Counted from the stretch's first letter, positions 9,707-17,322 are shown. The stretch is 50,414 nucleotides of DNA from JAZQQB01 sp045628865 (GCA_045628865.1 JAZQQB010000089.1:1-50414); one strand, 5' to 3'. Numbers and translations are program-made. Notes: generated by a model from the sequence alone, not told the origin.

Positions 9707-9952
9707 ATGGCAGTTAAGATCAGATTAACAAGATTGGGTTATAAGAAACATCCAATTTACAGAGTAGTAGTTGCAGATTCTAGAGTAGCAAGAAATGGTA
9801 AATGTATCGAAGAGATCGGAACATATGATCCTAATACAACACCTAACACAGTAAAGATTGATGCTGAATTAGCAAAGAAATGGTTAAACAACGGCGCTCA
9901 GCCAACAGAAGTTGTTGCTAGACTTTTCAAAGAAGCTGGAATCGAGAAATAA
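9707..9952 (+). CDS. rpsP: 30S ribosomal protein S16
   Basis: Primary 16S rRNA-binding protein of the 30S subunit, 81 residues, full length. It begins MAVKIRLTRLGYKKHPIYRV and carries VADSRVARNGKCIEEIGTYDP, both diagnostic of S16. A strong CGGAGGAAA site precedes the ATG. It is followed by 250 nt of heavily structured sequence before khpA instead of the tight rpsP-khpA spacing common in other Firmicutes. Confidence 0.98.
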   Translation: MAVKIRLTRLGYKKHPIYRVVVADSRVARNGKCIEEIGTYDPNTTPNTVKIDAELAKKWLNNGAQPTEVVARLFKEAGIEK

Positions 9953-10075
9953 GATAACAGATAATATTGGTTACTGTGACGTGTTACGCGTACACAGTAA
10001 CTTGGTGTATAAAATAGAATATTTTACACACCAGGCTATTTGTTTTCCCCCTAGGGGGTGCCCAAATAGCTGTTC

Positions 10076-10102
10076 CGGATTTCACAAGTGAAATGGAGAT
10101 TA
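10076..10102 (+). repeat. 27-nt repeat containing hairpin and SD, copy 1
   Basis: Identical over 27 nt to 35155-35181. It holds the perfect stem ATTTCAC-AA-GTGAAAT followed directly by GGAGATTA. In both copies an ATG follows a few nt later: here the ATG at 10105, at copy 2 the start of a pseudopilin gene. It may be a mobile or duplicated translation-initiation module. Confidence 0.7.
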
Positions 10103-10104
10103 GG

Positions 10105-10173
10105 ATGAGGGGCAAGGTATTTGGCCCTCAATGTCATATAAATGAGGGTTTGAGTTACTCAGATTCTTCCTAG
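10105..10173 (+). CDS. Possible 22-residue small ORF upstream of khpA
   Basis: ATG at 10105 follows GGAG with 6-nt spacing, in the same sequence block that starts a pseudopilin gene at 35184. It reads MRGKVFGPQCHINEGLSYSD then SS and TAG. There is no signal peptide and no recognisable family. It overlaps hairpin 5 of the gap, so translation could affect folding upstream of khpA, as a leader peptide would. It could equally be a chance frame. Confidence 0.25.
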   Translation: MRGKVFGPQCHINEGLSYSDSS

Positions 10174-10202
10174 AATATGATGAGTACTTCTGGAGGTGGA
10201 TT

Positions 10203-10430
10203 ATGAAAGAACTTGTTGAGGTTATCGCAAAAGCTCTTGTTGATCATCCAGATGAAGTTGTTGTAACAGAGAAAGCAGAAGGCAAAAATGTTGTCGTTGA
10301 ACTTCATGTTGCAGCTTCTGATATGGGTAAAGTAATCGGTAAACAAGGCCGTATAGCAAAGGCAATCCGTTCTGTTGTTAAGGCAGCATCATCCAAGGAC
10401 AATAAGAAGGTTGAAGTTGAAATTGTATAA
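10203..10430 (+). CDS. khpA: KH-domain RNA-binding protein KhpA
   Basis: Single KH domain protein of 75 residues that, in known Firmicutes, partners with KhpB/Jag as a global RNA chaperone affecting cell division and sRNA function. The GxxG loop is visible in GKVIGKQGRIAKAIR (residues about 42-56). The protein is acidic at its N-terminus (KALVDHPDEVVV). GGAGGTGG lies close to the ATG. The gene is followed at once by a strong terminator, so it forms its own unit or ends the rpsP unit. Confidence 0.96.
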   Translation: MKELVEVIAKALVDHPDEVVVTEKAEGKNVVVELHVAASDMGKVIGKQGRIAKAIRSVVKAASSKDNKKVEVEIV

Positions 10431-10449
10431 TGGAGTCGTGAGACTATTG

Positions 10450-10480
10450 TGGGACAGGCAACAGTGCCTGTCCCATTTTT
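10450..10480 (+). terminator. Strong intrinsic terminator after khpA
   Basis: TGGGACAGGCA (10450-10460), loop ACAG, TGCCTGTCCCA (10465-10475), then TTTTT. An 11-bp perfect stem with a U-run, 20 nt after the khpA stop. Confidence 0.92.
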
Positions 10481-10589
10481 GTTCAATAGGAAAGTTCTCC
10501 GAACTTACCTATTGAACAAAAAGCCCATCCGGGGGATGCGCGCGCTTTGGCAGAGGAAGATGTCGCTAATGCGACGCCAAAGCTATGCT
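10481..10589 (+). repeat. Palindromic structured repeat element, copy 1
   Basis: Begins with a near-perfect palindrome at 10481-10517. GTTCAATAGG pairs with CCTATTGAAC, and AAGTTC-TCC-GAACTT lies inside, separated by a single A/A mismatch. It continues with CATCC-GGG-GGATG (10526-10538) and with GCTTTGGC (10544-10551) pairing GCCAAAGC (10576-10583) around GTCGC-TAAT-GCGAC. A second element with the same core and compensatory changes in the stem lies at 43743-43775. The strand of action is uncertain. An open frame across this stretch (10449-10670) is not a credible gene. Confidence 0.7.
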
Positions 10590-10615
10590 GGTATCGCAAA
10601 GCGATACCCTTTTTT
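10590..10615 (+). terminator. Intrinsic terminator closing the repeat element
   Basis: GGTATCGC-AAA-GCGATACC (8-bp perfect stem) followed by CTTTTTT. It is a second terminator within 140 nt of khpA, so the element between them may be transcribed separately or act as a backup stop. Confidence 0.85.
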
Positions 10616-10624
10616 AGTAAGATG

Positions 10625-10633
10625 TGGTATACT
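10625..10633 (+). promoter_or_regulatory. Extended -10 promoter for rimM-trmD
   Basis: TGGTATACT, an extended -10 (TGn plus TATACT), lies 80 nt before rimM and immediately after the terminator. No good -35 is visible, as is common for extended -10 promoters. Confidence 0.5.
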
Positions 10634-10713
10634 AATAAACGAACATATGATAGACATGTTTTTGAAATGAAACATTGAAATAGAAAAATGGAAACGTAAA
10701 AGAGAGGTTATGA

Positions 10714-11241
10714 ATGGAAGATTTATTACAGGTAGGAGCAATTACATCTACACATGGATTAAAGGGAGAAGTAAAGGTTTTTCCAACAACAGATGATCCA
10801 AATCGTTTTAAGAAATTAAAGGAAGTAATCTTAGATACTGGAAAGGGTCAGAAGAACCTTGAAATAGAAGGTGTGAAATTTTTCAAGCAGTTTGTCATCC
10901 TAAAGTTTAAAGGACTTGATCGCATAGAAGATGTAGAAATCTATAAAGGAAAGCCACTTCTTGTAACCAGAGAGAATGCTGTGAAATTGAAAAAGGATGA
11001 ATATTTCATTGCAGATCTTGTTGGTTTAAAGGTATATGATGAAGAGGAAAAAGAAATTGGCGTTATGGAGAATGTTATGCAGACAGGCGCCAATGATGTA
11101 TATATTATTAAGATGAATGATGGAAAAGAGTTACTTCTTCCAGCTATTAAGGAGTGTATTTTAGATGTGGACGTGGAAGAAGGTTATATCCAGGTTCATA
11201 TTTTGCCAGGACTTTTGGAGGATGCATCAGAAGAGGATTAG
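10714..11241 (+). CDS. rimM: 16S rRNA processing protein RimM
   Basis: Ribosome maturation factor that binds S19 and helps assemble the 30S head. 175 residues, normal length. The N-terminal RimM barrel carries VGAITSTHGLKGEVKV and RFKKLKEV; a PRC-barrel follows from DEYFIADLVGLKVYDEE to LLLPAIKECILDVDVEEGYI. AGAGAGG precedes the ATG. It is cotranscribed with trmD, 45 nt downstream, as in most bacteria. Confidence 0.97.
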   Translation: MEDLLQVGAITSTHGLKGEVKVFPTTDDPNRFKKLKEVILDTGKGQKNLEIEGVKFFKQFVILKFKGLDRIEDVEIYKGKPLLVTRENAVKLKKDEYFIADLVGLKVYDEEEKEIGVMENVMQTGANDVYIIKMNDGKELLLPAIKECILDVDVEEGYIQVHILPGLLEDASEED

Positions 11242-11286
11242 AACGGCTGAAAGTTGGTAAGAAATAGCAAGGAGCAGTAGACATCA

Positions 11287-12786
11287 ATGAATTTTCACGT
11301 AATGACATTATTTCCTGAGATGGTAGAACAGGGATTTTTAACGAGTATCACAGGCAGAGCTGTGGAAAAAGGATATCTTTCCATGGAGGCAGTGAATATT
11401 CGTGATTATACATTAGACAAACACAAAAAGGTGGATGACTATCCATACGGAGGCGGTGCAGGTATGCTGATGCAGGCACAGCCTGTTTATGATTGCTATC
11501 AGGCAATCCGTGAAAAAATGGATCACGCTCCCAGGGTAGTTTATGTGACACCACAGGGAAGAGTTTTTGATCAGAGTTTAGCAAGAGAGCTTTCTAAGGA
11601 AGAGGATCTTGTGATTCTTTGTGGTCATTATGAGGGTATTGATGAACGAGTATTGGAGGAAATCGTAACAGACTATGTTTCTATTGGAGATTATGTATTA
11701 ACTGGTGGTGAACTGGCTGCTATGGTTATGATGGATGCCATTTCAAGATTGGTTCCTGGAGTACTTAATAATGGAGAATCAGCTGAAACAGAATCCTTTG
11801 CAGGTAATCTGTTAGAGTACCCACAGTATTCAAGACCAGAGGTTTGGCATGATAAAAAGGTGCCAGAGGTACTTATGAGTGGGCATCATGGAAATGTAGA
11901 AAAGTGGAGATTGGAACAGTCGATAGAGCGAACCAGGCAAAGACGCCCTGATCTTTATGAGAAATATGTTGCAAGTCTTCCACCAGAAACCAAGAAGAAA
12001 AAACGAGGTAAGAAGAGAATGGAAAGAATCGATCTATTGGATCTTCATACACATACATTGGCAAGTGGACATGCCTATAGTACTATCCACGAGATGACTC
12101 AGGCAGCCAGGGACAAGGGTCTAAAACTCCTTGCCATTACAGAACATGCACCAACTATGCCAGGAAGCTGTCAGGAATTCTATTTTAGCAATCTTAGAGC
12201 AATTGATCGATCAGCCTATGAGGTTCCAGTGCTTTTTGGTGTGGAACTCAATATTTTGAATAAGCATGGTGATATTGATCTACCAGAATCTATTTTGGAA
12301 AAAATGGATCTTGTGATCGCAAGTATTCATCCGCCTCTTTTTGAAAAGGGAACAAAGGAAGAAAATACGGCAGCTATTTTAAATGTCATGGACAATCCAT
12401 ATGTAAATATCATTGGACATCCTGATGATGGCAGGATCCAACTTGATTATGAGGCTATTGTACTGAAGGCCAAAGAAAAAAATATTTTGATCGAAATCAA
12501 TAATGCATCCTTAAAGCCTAACGCATACAGACCAAATGCTAAGGAAAATGATACAAAGATATTGAAGCTTTGTGACAAACATAAAGTGAGTGTTGTGTTG
12601 AATTCAGATGCCCATGTGGATACAGAGGTGCGAAATCATGAGTATGCGTGGAGACTGGTAGAAGAGATCCATTTTAACAGGGATCTGATCTTAAATGCTC
12701 ATCCGGAAAGATTAAAGGACTATTTGAAGGAAGCTGGAAAAAAGCGCTTGGAAGTGTTTGGATGGGAGACAGCTTTGTTGGAGTAG
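11287..12786 (+). CDS. trmD: TrmD tRNA (guanine-N1)-methyltransferase fused to a YcdX-like PHP phosphoesterase
   Basis: Residues 1 to about 240 form a full TrmD, the SAM-dependent SPOUT enzyme making m1G37 in tRNA. It shows DDYPYGGGAGM, ILCGHYEGIDERV and the trefoil-knot stretch SIGDYVLTGGELAAMVMMDA. After a Lys/Arg-rich linker (KKKKRGKKR) the same frame continues with about 255 residues of a PHP-domain phosphoesterase. That part shows DLHTHT (Asp252, His254, His256), ITEHAPTMPG, GVELNI, IASIHPP, IGHPDDGRI and LNSDAH. These metal-binding motifs match YcdX-type phosphatases. The junction has no stop or slippery run. Met245 at 12019 follows AGGTAAGAAGAGA and could be an internal start giving a free PHP enzyme. 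The full protein has 499 residues, whereas TrmD alone is about 240-250. Confidence 0.93.
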   Translation: MNFHVMTLFPEMVEQGFLTSITGRAVEKGYLSMEAVNIRDYTLDKHKKVDDYPYGGGAGMLMQAQPVYDCYQAIREKMDHAPRVVYVTPQGRVFDQSLARELSKEEDLVILCGHYEGIDERVLEEIVTDYVSIGDYVLTGGELAAMVMMDAISRLVPGVLNNGESAETESFAGNLLEYPQYSRPEVWHDKKVPEVLMSGHHGNVEKWRLEQSIERTRQRRPDLYEKYVASLPPETKKKKRGKKRMERIDLLDLHTHTLASGHAYSTIHEMTQAARDKGLKLLAITEHAPTMPGSCQEFYFSNLRAIDRSAYEVPVLFGVELNILNKHGDIDLPESILEKMDLVIASIHPPLFEKGTKEENTAAILNVMDNPYVNIIGHPDDGRIQLDYEAIVLKAKEKNILIEINNASLKPNAYRPNAKENDTKILKLCDKHKVSVVLNSDAHVDTEVRNHEYAWRLVEEIHFNRDLILNAHPERLKDYLKEAGKKRLEVFGWETALLE

Positions 12787-12796
12787 ATATTAGGTT

Positions 12797-13966
12797 ATGA
12801 AAAAAATTGTAGGATTTATGAAGAAAGAGCCAGTTTTTTGTGTGGCTTTTGTACTTGCTGTGATCACAGCATTTTTGGTGCCACCAAGTAAGGCGTATAT
12901 GGATTATATTGATTGGAGAGTGTTGGGAATATTACTTTCCTTGATGATTGTAATGAAGGGTTTTCAAAAGGAAGGACTTTTTGAAAAAATTGCCAATGGA
13001 CTTTTGAAGCGAGTGAAATCCTTTCGTTCTTTAGCAGCAGTTCTGATCATGCTTTGCTTTTTTACCAGTATGCTCATCACCAATGATGTGGCACTGATCA
13101 CTTTCGTGCCATTTACCATTCAGGTATTAAGTAAGATTGGCAAAAAAAACAAAATGATCGCAATTATAGTCATGCAAACAATTGCTGCTAATCTAGGCAG
13201 TATGCTGACACCAATTGGTAATCCACAGAATTTGTATATCTATGGATTGTCAGGGGTTTCTGTAGGATCAATGATTAGCTGGATGCTTCCATATTCAGGA
13301 TTGTCTTTGCTTCTTTTGTGTATTTATCTGTTGTTTATCCCAAAGGATGAAATCGTGATGGATGGCTTGGGAGATGGAAGTGAATCAGTGGATGAAGAAA
13401 GAAATGCCGGGAAGACCTCCTCGAAAGATGGTTCTACTTGGAAGATTTTAGCCTATGCAGGTTTGTTCCTAATTTGTTTATGTACCGTACTTCGATTTGA
13501 GTTTATGCCTTGGGGATTGTCTTTGGGTATAGTGCTTTTGGTTTTTGCACTTGTAGATATCAAAGTCATTCCAAAAGCTGATTATATGCTGCTTGCAACC
13601 TTTATTGCATTTTTTGTTTTTATTGGAAATATGGGAAACATCGAATCCATTCATAATATGTTAGCAAAGATGATAGATCAGCATGAACTATTATTGGGTG
13701 TGGTTTCCAGTCAGGTGGTAAGTAATGTTCCAGCCTCTTTGTTGTTGTCTGGATTTACCAACAACTATCAGGCACTGTTGACAGGTGTGAACCTTGGTGG
13801 CCTTGGTACCCTGATTGCTTCTATGGCAAGCTTGATTTCCTATAAGCTGTATGCTCAGTGCGACGATAAGGGTGAGGGAACACAGATGAAATATCTGTTA
13901 TATTTTACAGTAGCGAATGTGATCTTTTTGGTGATACTGGTTTTGGAGGCTTTTTTGATTTCTTAG
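12797..13966 (+). CDS. SLC13/ArsB-NhaD-type anion or Na+ coupled transporter
   Basis: Polytopic membrane protein, 389 residues, with about ten hydrophobic segments, of the ion transporter superfamily that includes ArsB, NhaD, CitMHS and SLC13. Typical motifs are FFTSMLITNDVALITFVPFT in the first half and NLGSMLTPIGNPQNLYIY (re-entrant Pro/Asn motif). A matching second-half motif is SSQVVSNVPASLLLSGF. A charged, probably cytoplasmic linker sits around residues 195-215. The substrate cannot be told from sequence. It begins 10 nt after trmD, so it is in the same operon. Confidence 0.85.
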   Translation: MKKIVGFMKKEPVFCVAFVLAVITAFLVPPSKAYMDYIDWRVLGILLSLMIVMKGFQKEGLFEKIANGLLKRVKSFRSLAAVLIMLCFFTSMLITNDVALITFVPFTIQVLSKIGKKNKMIAIIVMQTIAANLGSMLTPIGNPQNLYIYGLSGVSVGSMISWMLPYSGLSLLLLCIYLLFIPKDEIVMDGLGDGSESVDEERNAGKTSSKDGSTWKILAYAGLFLICLCTVLRFEFMPWGLSLGIVLLVFALVDIKVIPKADYMLLATFIAFFVFIGNMGNIESIHNMLAKMIDQHELLLGVVSSQVVSNVPASLLLSGFTNNYQALLTGVNLGGLGTLIASMASLISYKLYAQCDDKGEGTQMKYLLYFTVANVIFLVILVLEAFLIS

Positions 13967-14012
13967 AGATATTACTGTTGGGGAGAATAATGATTTCTTA
14001 GGGGGAACTAAG

Positions 14013-16103
14013 ATGGGGGTTACATATTTTTTGCGGAGAAGAAACGGACGCGAGCCTCATTGGACTCATAGAATTGCTATGGGTCTGGGTGCTTGCGTTT
14101 TTTTGGCGAATTTTCTATGTGGGAATGTGTCTTTGGCGGAAAATGAGTGGACGGTTCAGAATGATGTTTTTATTCCTATGGATATGGTTGTGGAATATTG
14201 GGGAAATCAGCTGACGGAGAATGAAAGGACAATCTATAACCGGATGCTTTTGGATGCTTTGTCTGGGAAACGGGAGAAGGTGTGTGTGGTTTATGAATTT
14301 CCTCATATCTGGGATCTGTCAGAGGATGAAATCGCGGGTATGGTTTCTAATATGGTGGCAAGAGCTTATTCGGCTTTTACCTATGACTATCCTTTGTATC
14401 GACCACTGAGTTATTCTTATCAGTATGAAGTTGTTGGAATAGAATTGACTGTCGAAATTGAATTAGAAGAGTTTTATGAGGAATTTTGGACAGATCTGCC
14501 TGTGGTACAGAAAGAGATTGCGGATATGGAAGATGAGATCAAAGGAACTTATCAGGAGAGGATGATGGTTGATGAGTCTTTTGAGGATGATAGCGATGAA
14601 GTCCATGGGGATGGAATGCCAGATGAGAATGCTACAGTTGTTGGACTGGATGGGATAGATTCAAAGGAGTTGGATGATTCGAATCAGATTTTGGTGGATC
14701 TATCTTGGACAGAAAATGTAGAGGAATTTCTTTTGCTGGAATTGATCTATGAATCAGTCATCGAGCATACAGTTTATTCTTTTGATGTAGAAGAAATCGT
14801 GACAGAATATGAAAGTGATTTGGATGACGAAACCTTCGGAGTATCGGCAGCAATGCTTGATCGGTTTCATCATCATGGAGTTTGCAGTGCATATTCGGGA
14901 TTGTTTCAGATCCTTTGCAATGATTTTGGAATTTCCTGTATTCAGGTTTGTAATAATGGAACCAGTGTGTCATCTTCCCATAGCTACAATTATGTGCGGA
15001 TAGATGATGGATGGTATCTTGTGGATTGTACCTGGGGAGATGAAGAGGGAAGCATTAACTGGGATAGTTTTTTATGCGGCAGTAAGGTATCTTTAGATGG
15101 AAGATGCGTTGGAACACAGCTTGCTAATCCTTATGTGATGGATTCTTTTGTGGCTCCTAAATTGACAGATACCTTCTATTTTTCTTTGACGAATGCGTTC
15201 ATAAGGGATAATGAAAAAAGAAGTGTTGTTTATGATCTTTGCCAGGGTGAGTCTGTGAGAAATCAGAAGGAACTTATTTTTTATCCCAAAAGTGATGCAG
15301 TATTGGCGAATGGCATAGTGGATTATTATGATCCAGGCAGGATTGTGATTAGTTCCCGCTATCTTTTGGAAGATTTGTCTCAGGAGTATGAAATCACCAC
15401 CTATCCAACCTATGAATATGTAGATAATCGTCTGGTACTTATGTCATTGACGCCTTTTTTGAAGATCAGTGCCATTCCATATATCATTGCAGAGGAATAT
15501 TGCTTTGGTTATGAGGGAAGTGATGTGTCCTTTGTGGTAGCGAGGGAACAGTTTGATGAGGCAAGTTCAAACTATGAAGATTTTTCTTTGAAAATGGAAA
15601 CAGATTTGTCGAAGGTTCAATCTATGCTTTCTGGAAAATTTAAAAGAGAGGAAGCTTTCAGAAAACAGTCAGATGCTATTTATGCGGTGGTATTTTCAGA
15701 CTGGTCCGGTTTTTATGAAGAGAGTCGGATGCAGGTTAGAATCCCGGTGTTTTCTTCTATAGAGGATGTTCAGGTTCATTCTGACTGTGTTGTGACAACA
15801 AAGGATATTTTGTATGCAGTAGGTATGAAGGAAAATGGGGAGTTGTGTGAGCTTGGTGAGGTTTTGGTGCAGAGAGAACCAATGGATGAACCTGGCGAGT
15901 TTCAGGTTTTGAAGAAACCAGTGGATGCTAGTGGCTATATTGTGTTACCAGGAGATTGTAAGGCAGTTTTACTGTATGAGAAGGAATGGAAAGAGGCTTC
16001 GGATTATCGTTTGGCTATTGTAGGGATTTTGGTTATTACACTGGTGATTGTTGTGATACTATGGAAGTGTAGGAAAAGAGCTGGAAAAGGGACACGGAGA
16101 TAG
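14013..16103 (+). CDS. Membrane-anchored extracytoplasmic transglutaminase-like protein
   Basis: 696 residues. A basic N-terminus and hydrophobic core (IAMGLGACVFLANFLCG) form a signal peptide, probably cleaved near VSLA-EN. A transglutaminase-like core has the catalytic triad Cys291 (HHHGVCSAYS), His323 (SSSHSYNYV) and Asp338 (WYLVDCTWGDEEG). The remaining C-terminal half is beta-rich and of no recognised family. A single membrane span (LAIVGILVITLVIVVIL) and a basic tail close the protein. It should sit outside the cell anchored by its C-terminus and act as a cysteine peptidase or cross-linking enzyme. An acidic insertion occupies residues about 170-240. It has 46 nt of spacing to the transporter and is unrelated to the surrounding ribosomal genes. 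Confidence 0.82.
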   Translation: MGVTYFLRRRNGREPHWTHRIAMGLGACVFLANFLCGNVSLAENEWTVQNDVFIPMDMVVEYWGNQLTENERTIYNRMLLDALSGKREKVCVVYEFPHIWDLSEDEIAGMVSNMVARAYSAFTYDYPLYRPLSYSYQYEVVGIELTVEIELEEFYEEFWTDLPVVQKEIADMEDEIKGTYQERMMVDESFEDDSDEVHGDGMPDENATVVGLDGIDSKELDDSNQILVDLSWTENVEEFLLLELIYESVIEHTVYSFDVEEIVTEYESDLDDETFGVSAAMLDRFHHHGVCSAYSGLFQILCNDFGISCIQVCNNGTSVSSSHSYNYVRIDDGWYLVDCTWGDEEGSINWDSFLCGSKVSLDGRCVGTQLANPYVMDSFVAPKLTDTFYFSLTNAFIRDNEKRSVVYDLCQGESVRNQKELIFYPKSDAVLANGIVDYYDPGRIVISSRYLLEDLSQEYEITTYPTYEYVDNRLVLMSLTPFLKISAIPYIIAEEYCFGYEGSDVSFVVAREQFDEASSNYEDFSLKMETDLSKVQSMLSGKFKREEAFRKQSDAIYAVVFSDWSGFYEESRMQVRIPVFSSIEDVQVHSDCVVTTKDILYAVGMKENGELCELGEVLVQREPMDEPGEFQVLKKPVDASGYIVLPGDCKAVLLYEKEWKEASDYRLAIVGILVITLVIVVILWKCRKRAGKGTRR

Positions 16104-16133
16104 TGGTTTATTTTGTAATAAAAGAAAAAATGC

Positions 16134-16162
16134 TTGCATTCTATTGAATCCTATGGTATGAT
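16134..16162 (+). promoter_or_regulatory. Probable sigma-A promoter for rplS
   Basis: TTGCAT (16134-16139), 17-nt spacer, TATGAT (16157-16162). It gives an approximately 70-nt leader before rplS. Confidence 0.65.
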
Positions 16163-16167
16163 AATCG

Positions 16168-16236
16168 AGTTGTAAATGATGAGATGGTCCTCTGTTACAG
16201 GAATTGTATTAAGAACATCGTCTATTATTAGGAGGC
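16168..16236 (+). promoter_or_regulatory. Candidate L19 leader RNA upstream of rplS
   Basis: The short 5' UTR has a possible stem between GATG (near 16180) and CATC (near 16217), enclosing TCCTCTGTTACAGGA, in which TCCT pairs with AGGA. L19 autoregulatory leaders are known in Firmicutes at this position. I infer one from position and pairing only and cannot confirm a family match. Confidence 0.3.
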
Positions 16237-16241
16237 ATATA

Positions 16242-16589
16242 ATGAACAAGATTATCGCAGAAATCGAAGCAGCTGAATTAAAGAACGAAGTACCTGTATT
16301 AAACGTTGGTGATACTGTAAAAGTTTACGGTAAGATCAAAGAAGGTGAAAGAGAAAGAATTCAGGTTTTCGAAGGAACAATTATTAAAGTTCAGGGTGGA
16401 AGCAACAGAGCTACTTTCACAGTAAGAAAATTCTCTAACGGTATCGGCGTTGAGAAGACATGGCCAGTACACAGCCCTAACGTAGAAAAAGTTGAAATCG
16501 TTAGAAAAGGTAAAGTAAGAAGAGCTAAATTATATTACTTAAGAGATCGTATTGGTAAGAACGCTAAGGTTAAAGAAGTTATCAAATAA
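16242..16589 (+). CDS. rplS: 50S ribosomal protein L19
   Basis: Large-subunit protein at the 30S-50S interface, 115 residues from the ATG at 16242, which follows TTAGGAGG with good spacing. An upstream in-frame extension is noncoding leader. Diagnostic stretches are VGDTVKVYGKIKEGERERIQ, VFEGTIIKVQGG, IGVEKTWPVHSPNVEKVEIV and RRAKLYYLRDRIGK. It has its own promoter and a strong terminator, so it is monocistronic. Confidence 0.98.
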   Translation: MNKIIAEIEAAELKNEVPVLNVGDTVKVYGKIKEGERERIQVFEGTIIKVQGGSNRATFTVRKFSNGIGVEKTWPVHSPNVEKVEIVRKGKVRRAKLYYLRDRIGKNAKVKEVIK

Positions 16590-16612
16590 TTGATTCGACC
16601 ATTAGATTTCAT

Positions 16613-16645
16613 AAACCCGGGGTATAGATTGCCTCGGGTTTTTTT
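16613..16645 (+). terminator. Intrinsic terminator after rplS
   Basis: AAACCCGGGG (16613-16622), 9-nt loop, CCTCGGGTTT (16632-16641), then TTTT. A 10-bp stem with one G-U pair. Confidence 0.93.
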
Positions 16646-16715
16646 CATTATAATCTATGAAAATAGACGAAATAGTGTTATAATAAATTTCGTAGAGAAA
16701 AATCAGGAGTGGAAG

Positions 16716-17297
16716 ATGGCAAGAAAAAAAGGACTTACCTTTTATCAGAAGGAAAAGAAGGTAAACGCTTCCCTGGTCAAAGAAATACTTAGCACATTTT
16801 TTGGATGCATTATAGCAATTGGCCTTGCATTCGTTTTAGTATATAATTTTGGAGTTAGTACAGCAGTTATTGGAATATCAATGGAACCTAGTTTGGAGAA
16901 TGGGCAGAAGGTTTTGGTGGATCGGTTCACCTATTCCTTTATTTCACCAAGAGTGGGTGATGTCATTGCCTTTTTACCTAATGGGGATACCAATTCTCAC
17001 TACTATGTGAAAAGGGTTGTGGCTTCCAGTGGGGATACTGTACAGATTCGGAACGGTGTGCTATATGTAAATGGAGAGATTTCTCCGTATAATTTTGATA
17101 AGATAGAAGATGCAGGGATAGCCGAGGATGAGATTAAGTTAGGCAGTGAAGAATGTTTTGTAATGGGTGATAATTGCAATAACAGTGAGGATAGTCGATC
17201 TGCTAATATTGGAGTGATCAAAAAAGATTACATCTATGGCAAGGTGTGGTTTAAGATGGGAAACAGCACACAAGGCATGGGATTTGTAAAGAAGTAG
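16716..17297 (+). CDS. lepB: Type I signal peptidase (first copy)
   Basis: Membrane serine-lysine protease that removes signal peptides from exported proteins; 193 residues. One N-terminal span (LSTFFGCIIAIGLAFVLVYNF) precedes box B with the catalytic Ser (GISMEPSLENG), box D with the catalytic Lys (YYVKRVV) and box E GDNCNNSEDSR. The ATG at 16716 follows AGGAGTGGAAG; a longer upstream frame crosses the rplS terminator and is rejected. The basic N-terminus faces the cytoplasm. A second, divergent lepB lies on the other side of rbgA. Confidence 0.94.
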   Translation: MARKKGLTFYQKEKKVNASLVKEILSTFFGCIIAIGLAFVLVYNFGVSTAVIGISMEPSLENGQKVLVDRFTYSFISPRVGDVIAFLPNGDTNSHYYVKRVVASSGDTVQIRNGVLYVNGEISPYNFDKIEDAGIAEDEIKLGSEECFVMGDNCNNSEDSRSANIGVIKKDYIYGKVWFKMGNSTQGMGFVKK

Positions 17298-17322
17298 AAT
17301 TAGAAAGGTAAAGGTTTAATAG

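Larger units (their letters stand above)
9970..10191 (+). ncRNA. Chain of hairpins between rpsP and khpA; candidate structured leader or 3' element
   Basis: This 250-nt gap folds into successive stems by eye. (1) 9970-10001: GTTACTGTG pairs with CACAGTAAC, with an inner ACGTG/CGCGT. (2) 10003-10033: TGGTGT.TAAAAT pairs with ATTTTA.ACACCA. (3) 10035-10070: GCTATTTG pairs with CAAATAGC and encloses CCCCC-TA-GGGGG. (4) 10079-10094: ATTTCAC-AA-GTGAAAT. (5) 10154-10188: AGT.ACTCA pairs with TGAGTACT, enclosing ATTCT-TCCT-AGAAT. None ends in a strong T-tract, so they are not ordinary terminators. They may stabilise the rpsP 3' end or regulate khpA. I could not match them to a known RNA family. Confidence 0.45.

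Noticed and set aside
10449..10670. 73-codon open frame after khpA
   Set aside because: It runs through a terminator, the palindromic repeat and a second terminator. Its peptide is basic and without family features, and inverted repeats explain the open frame.
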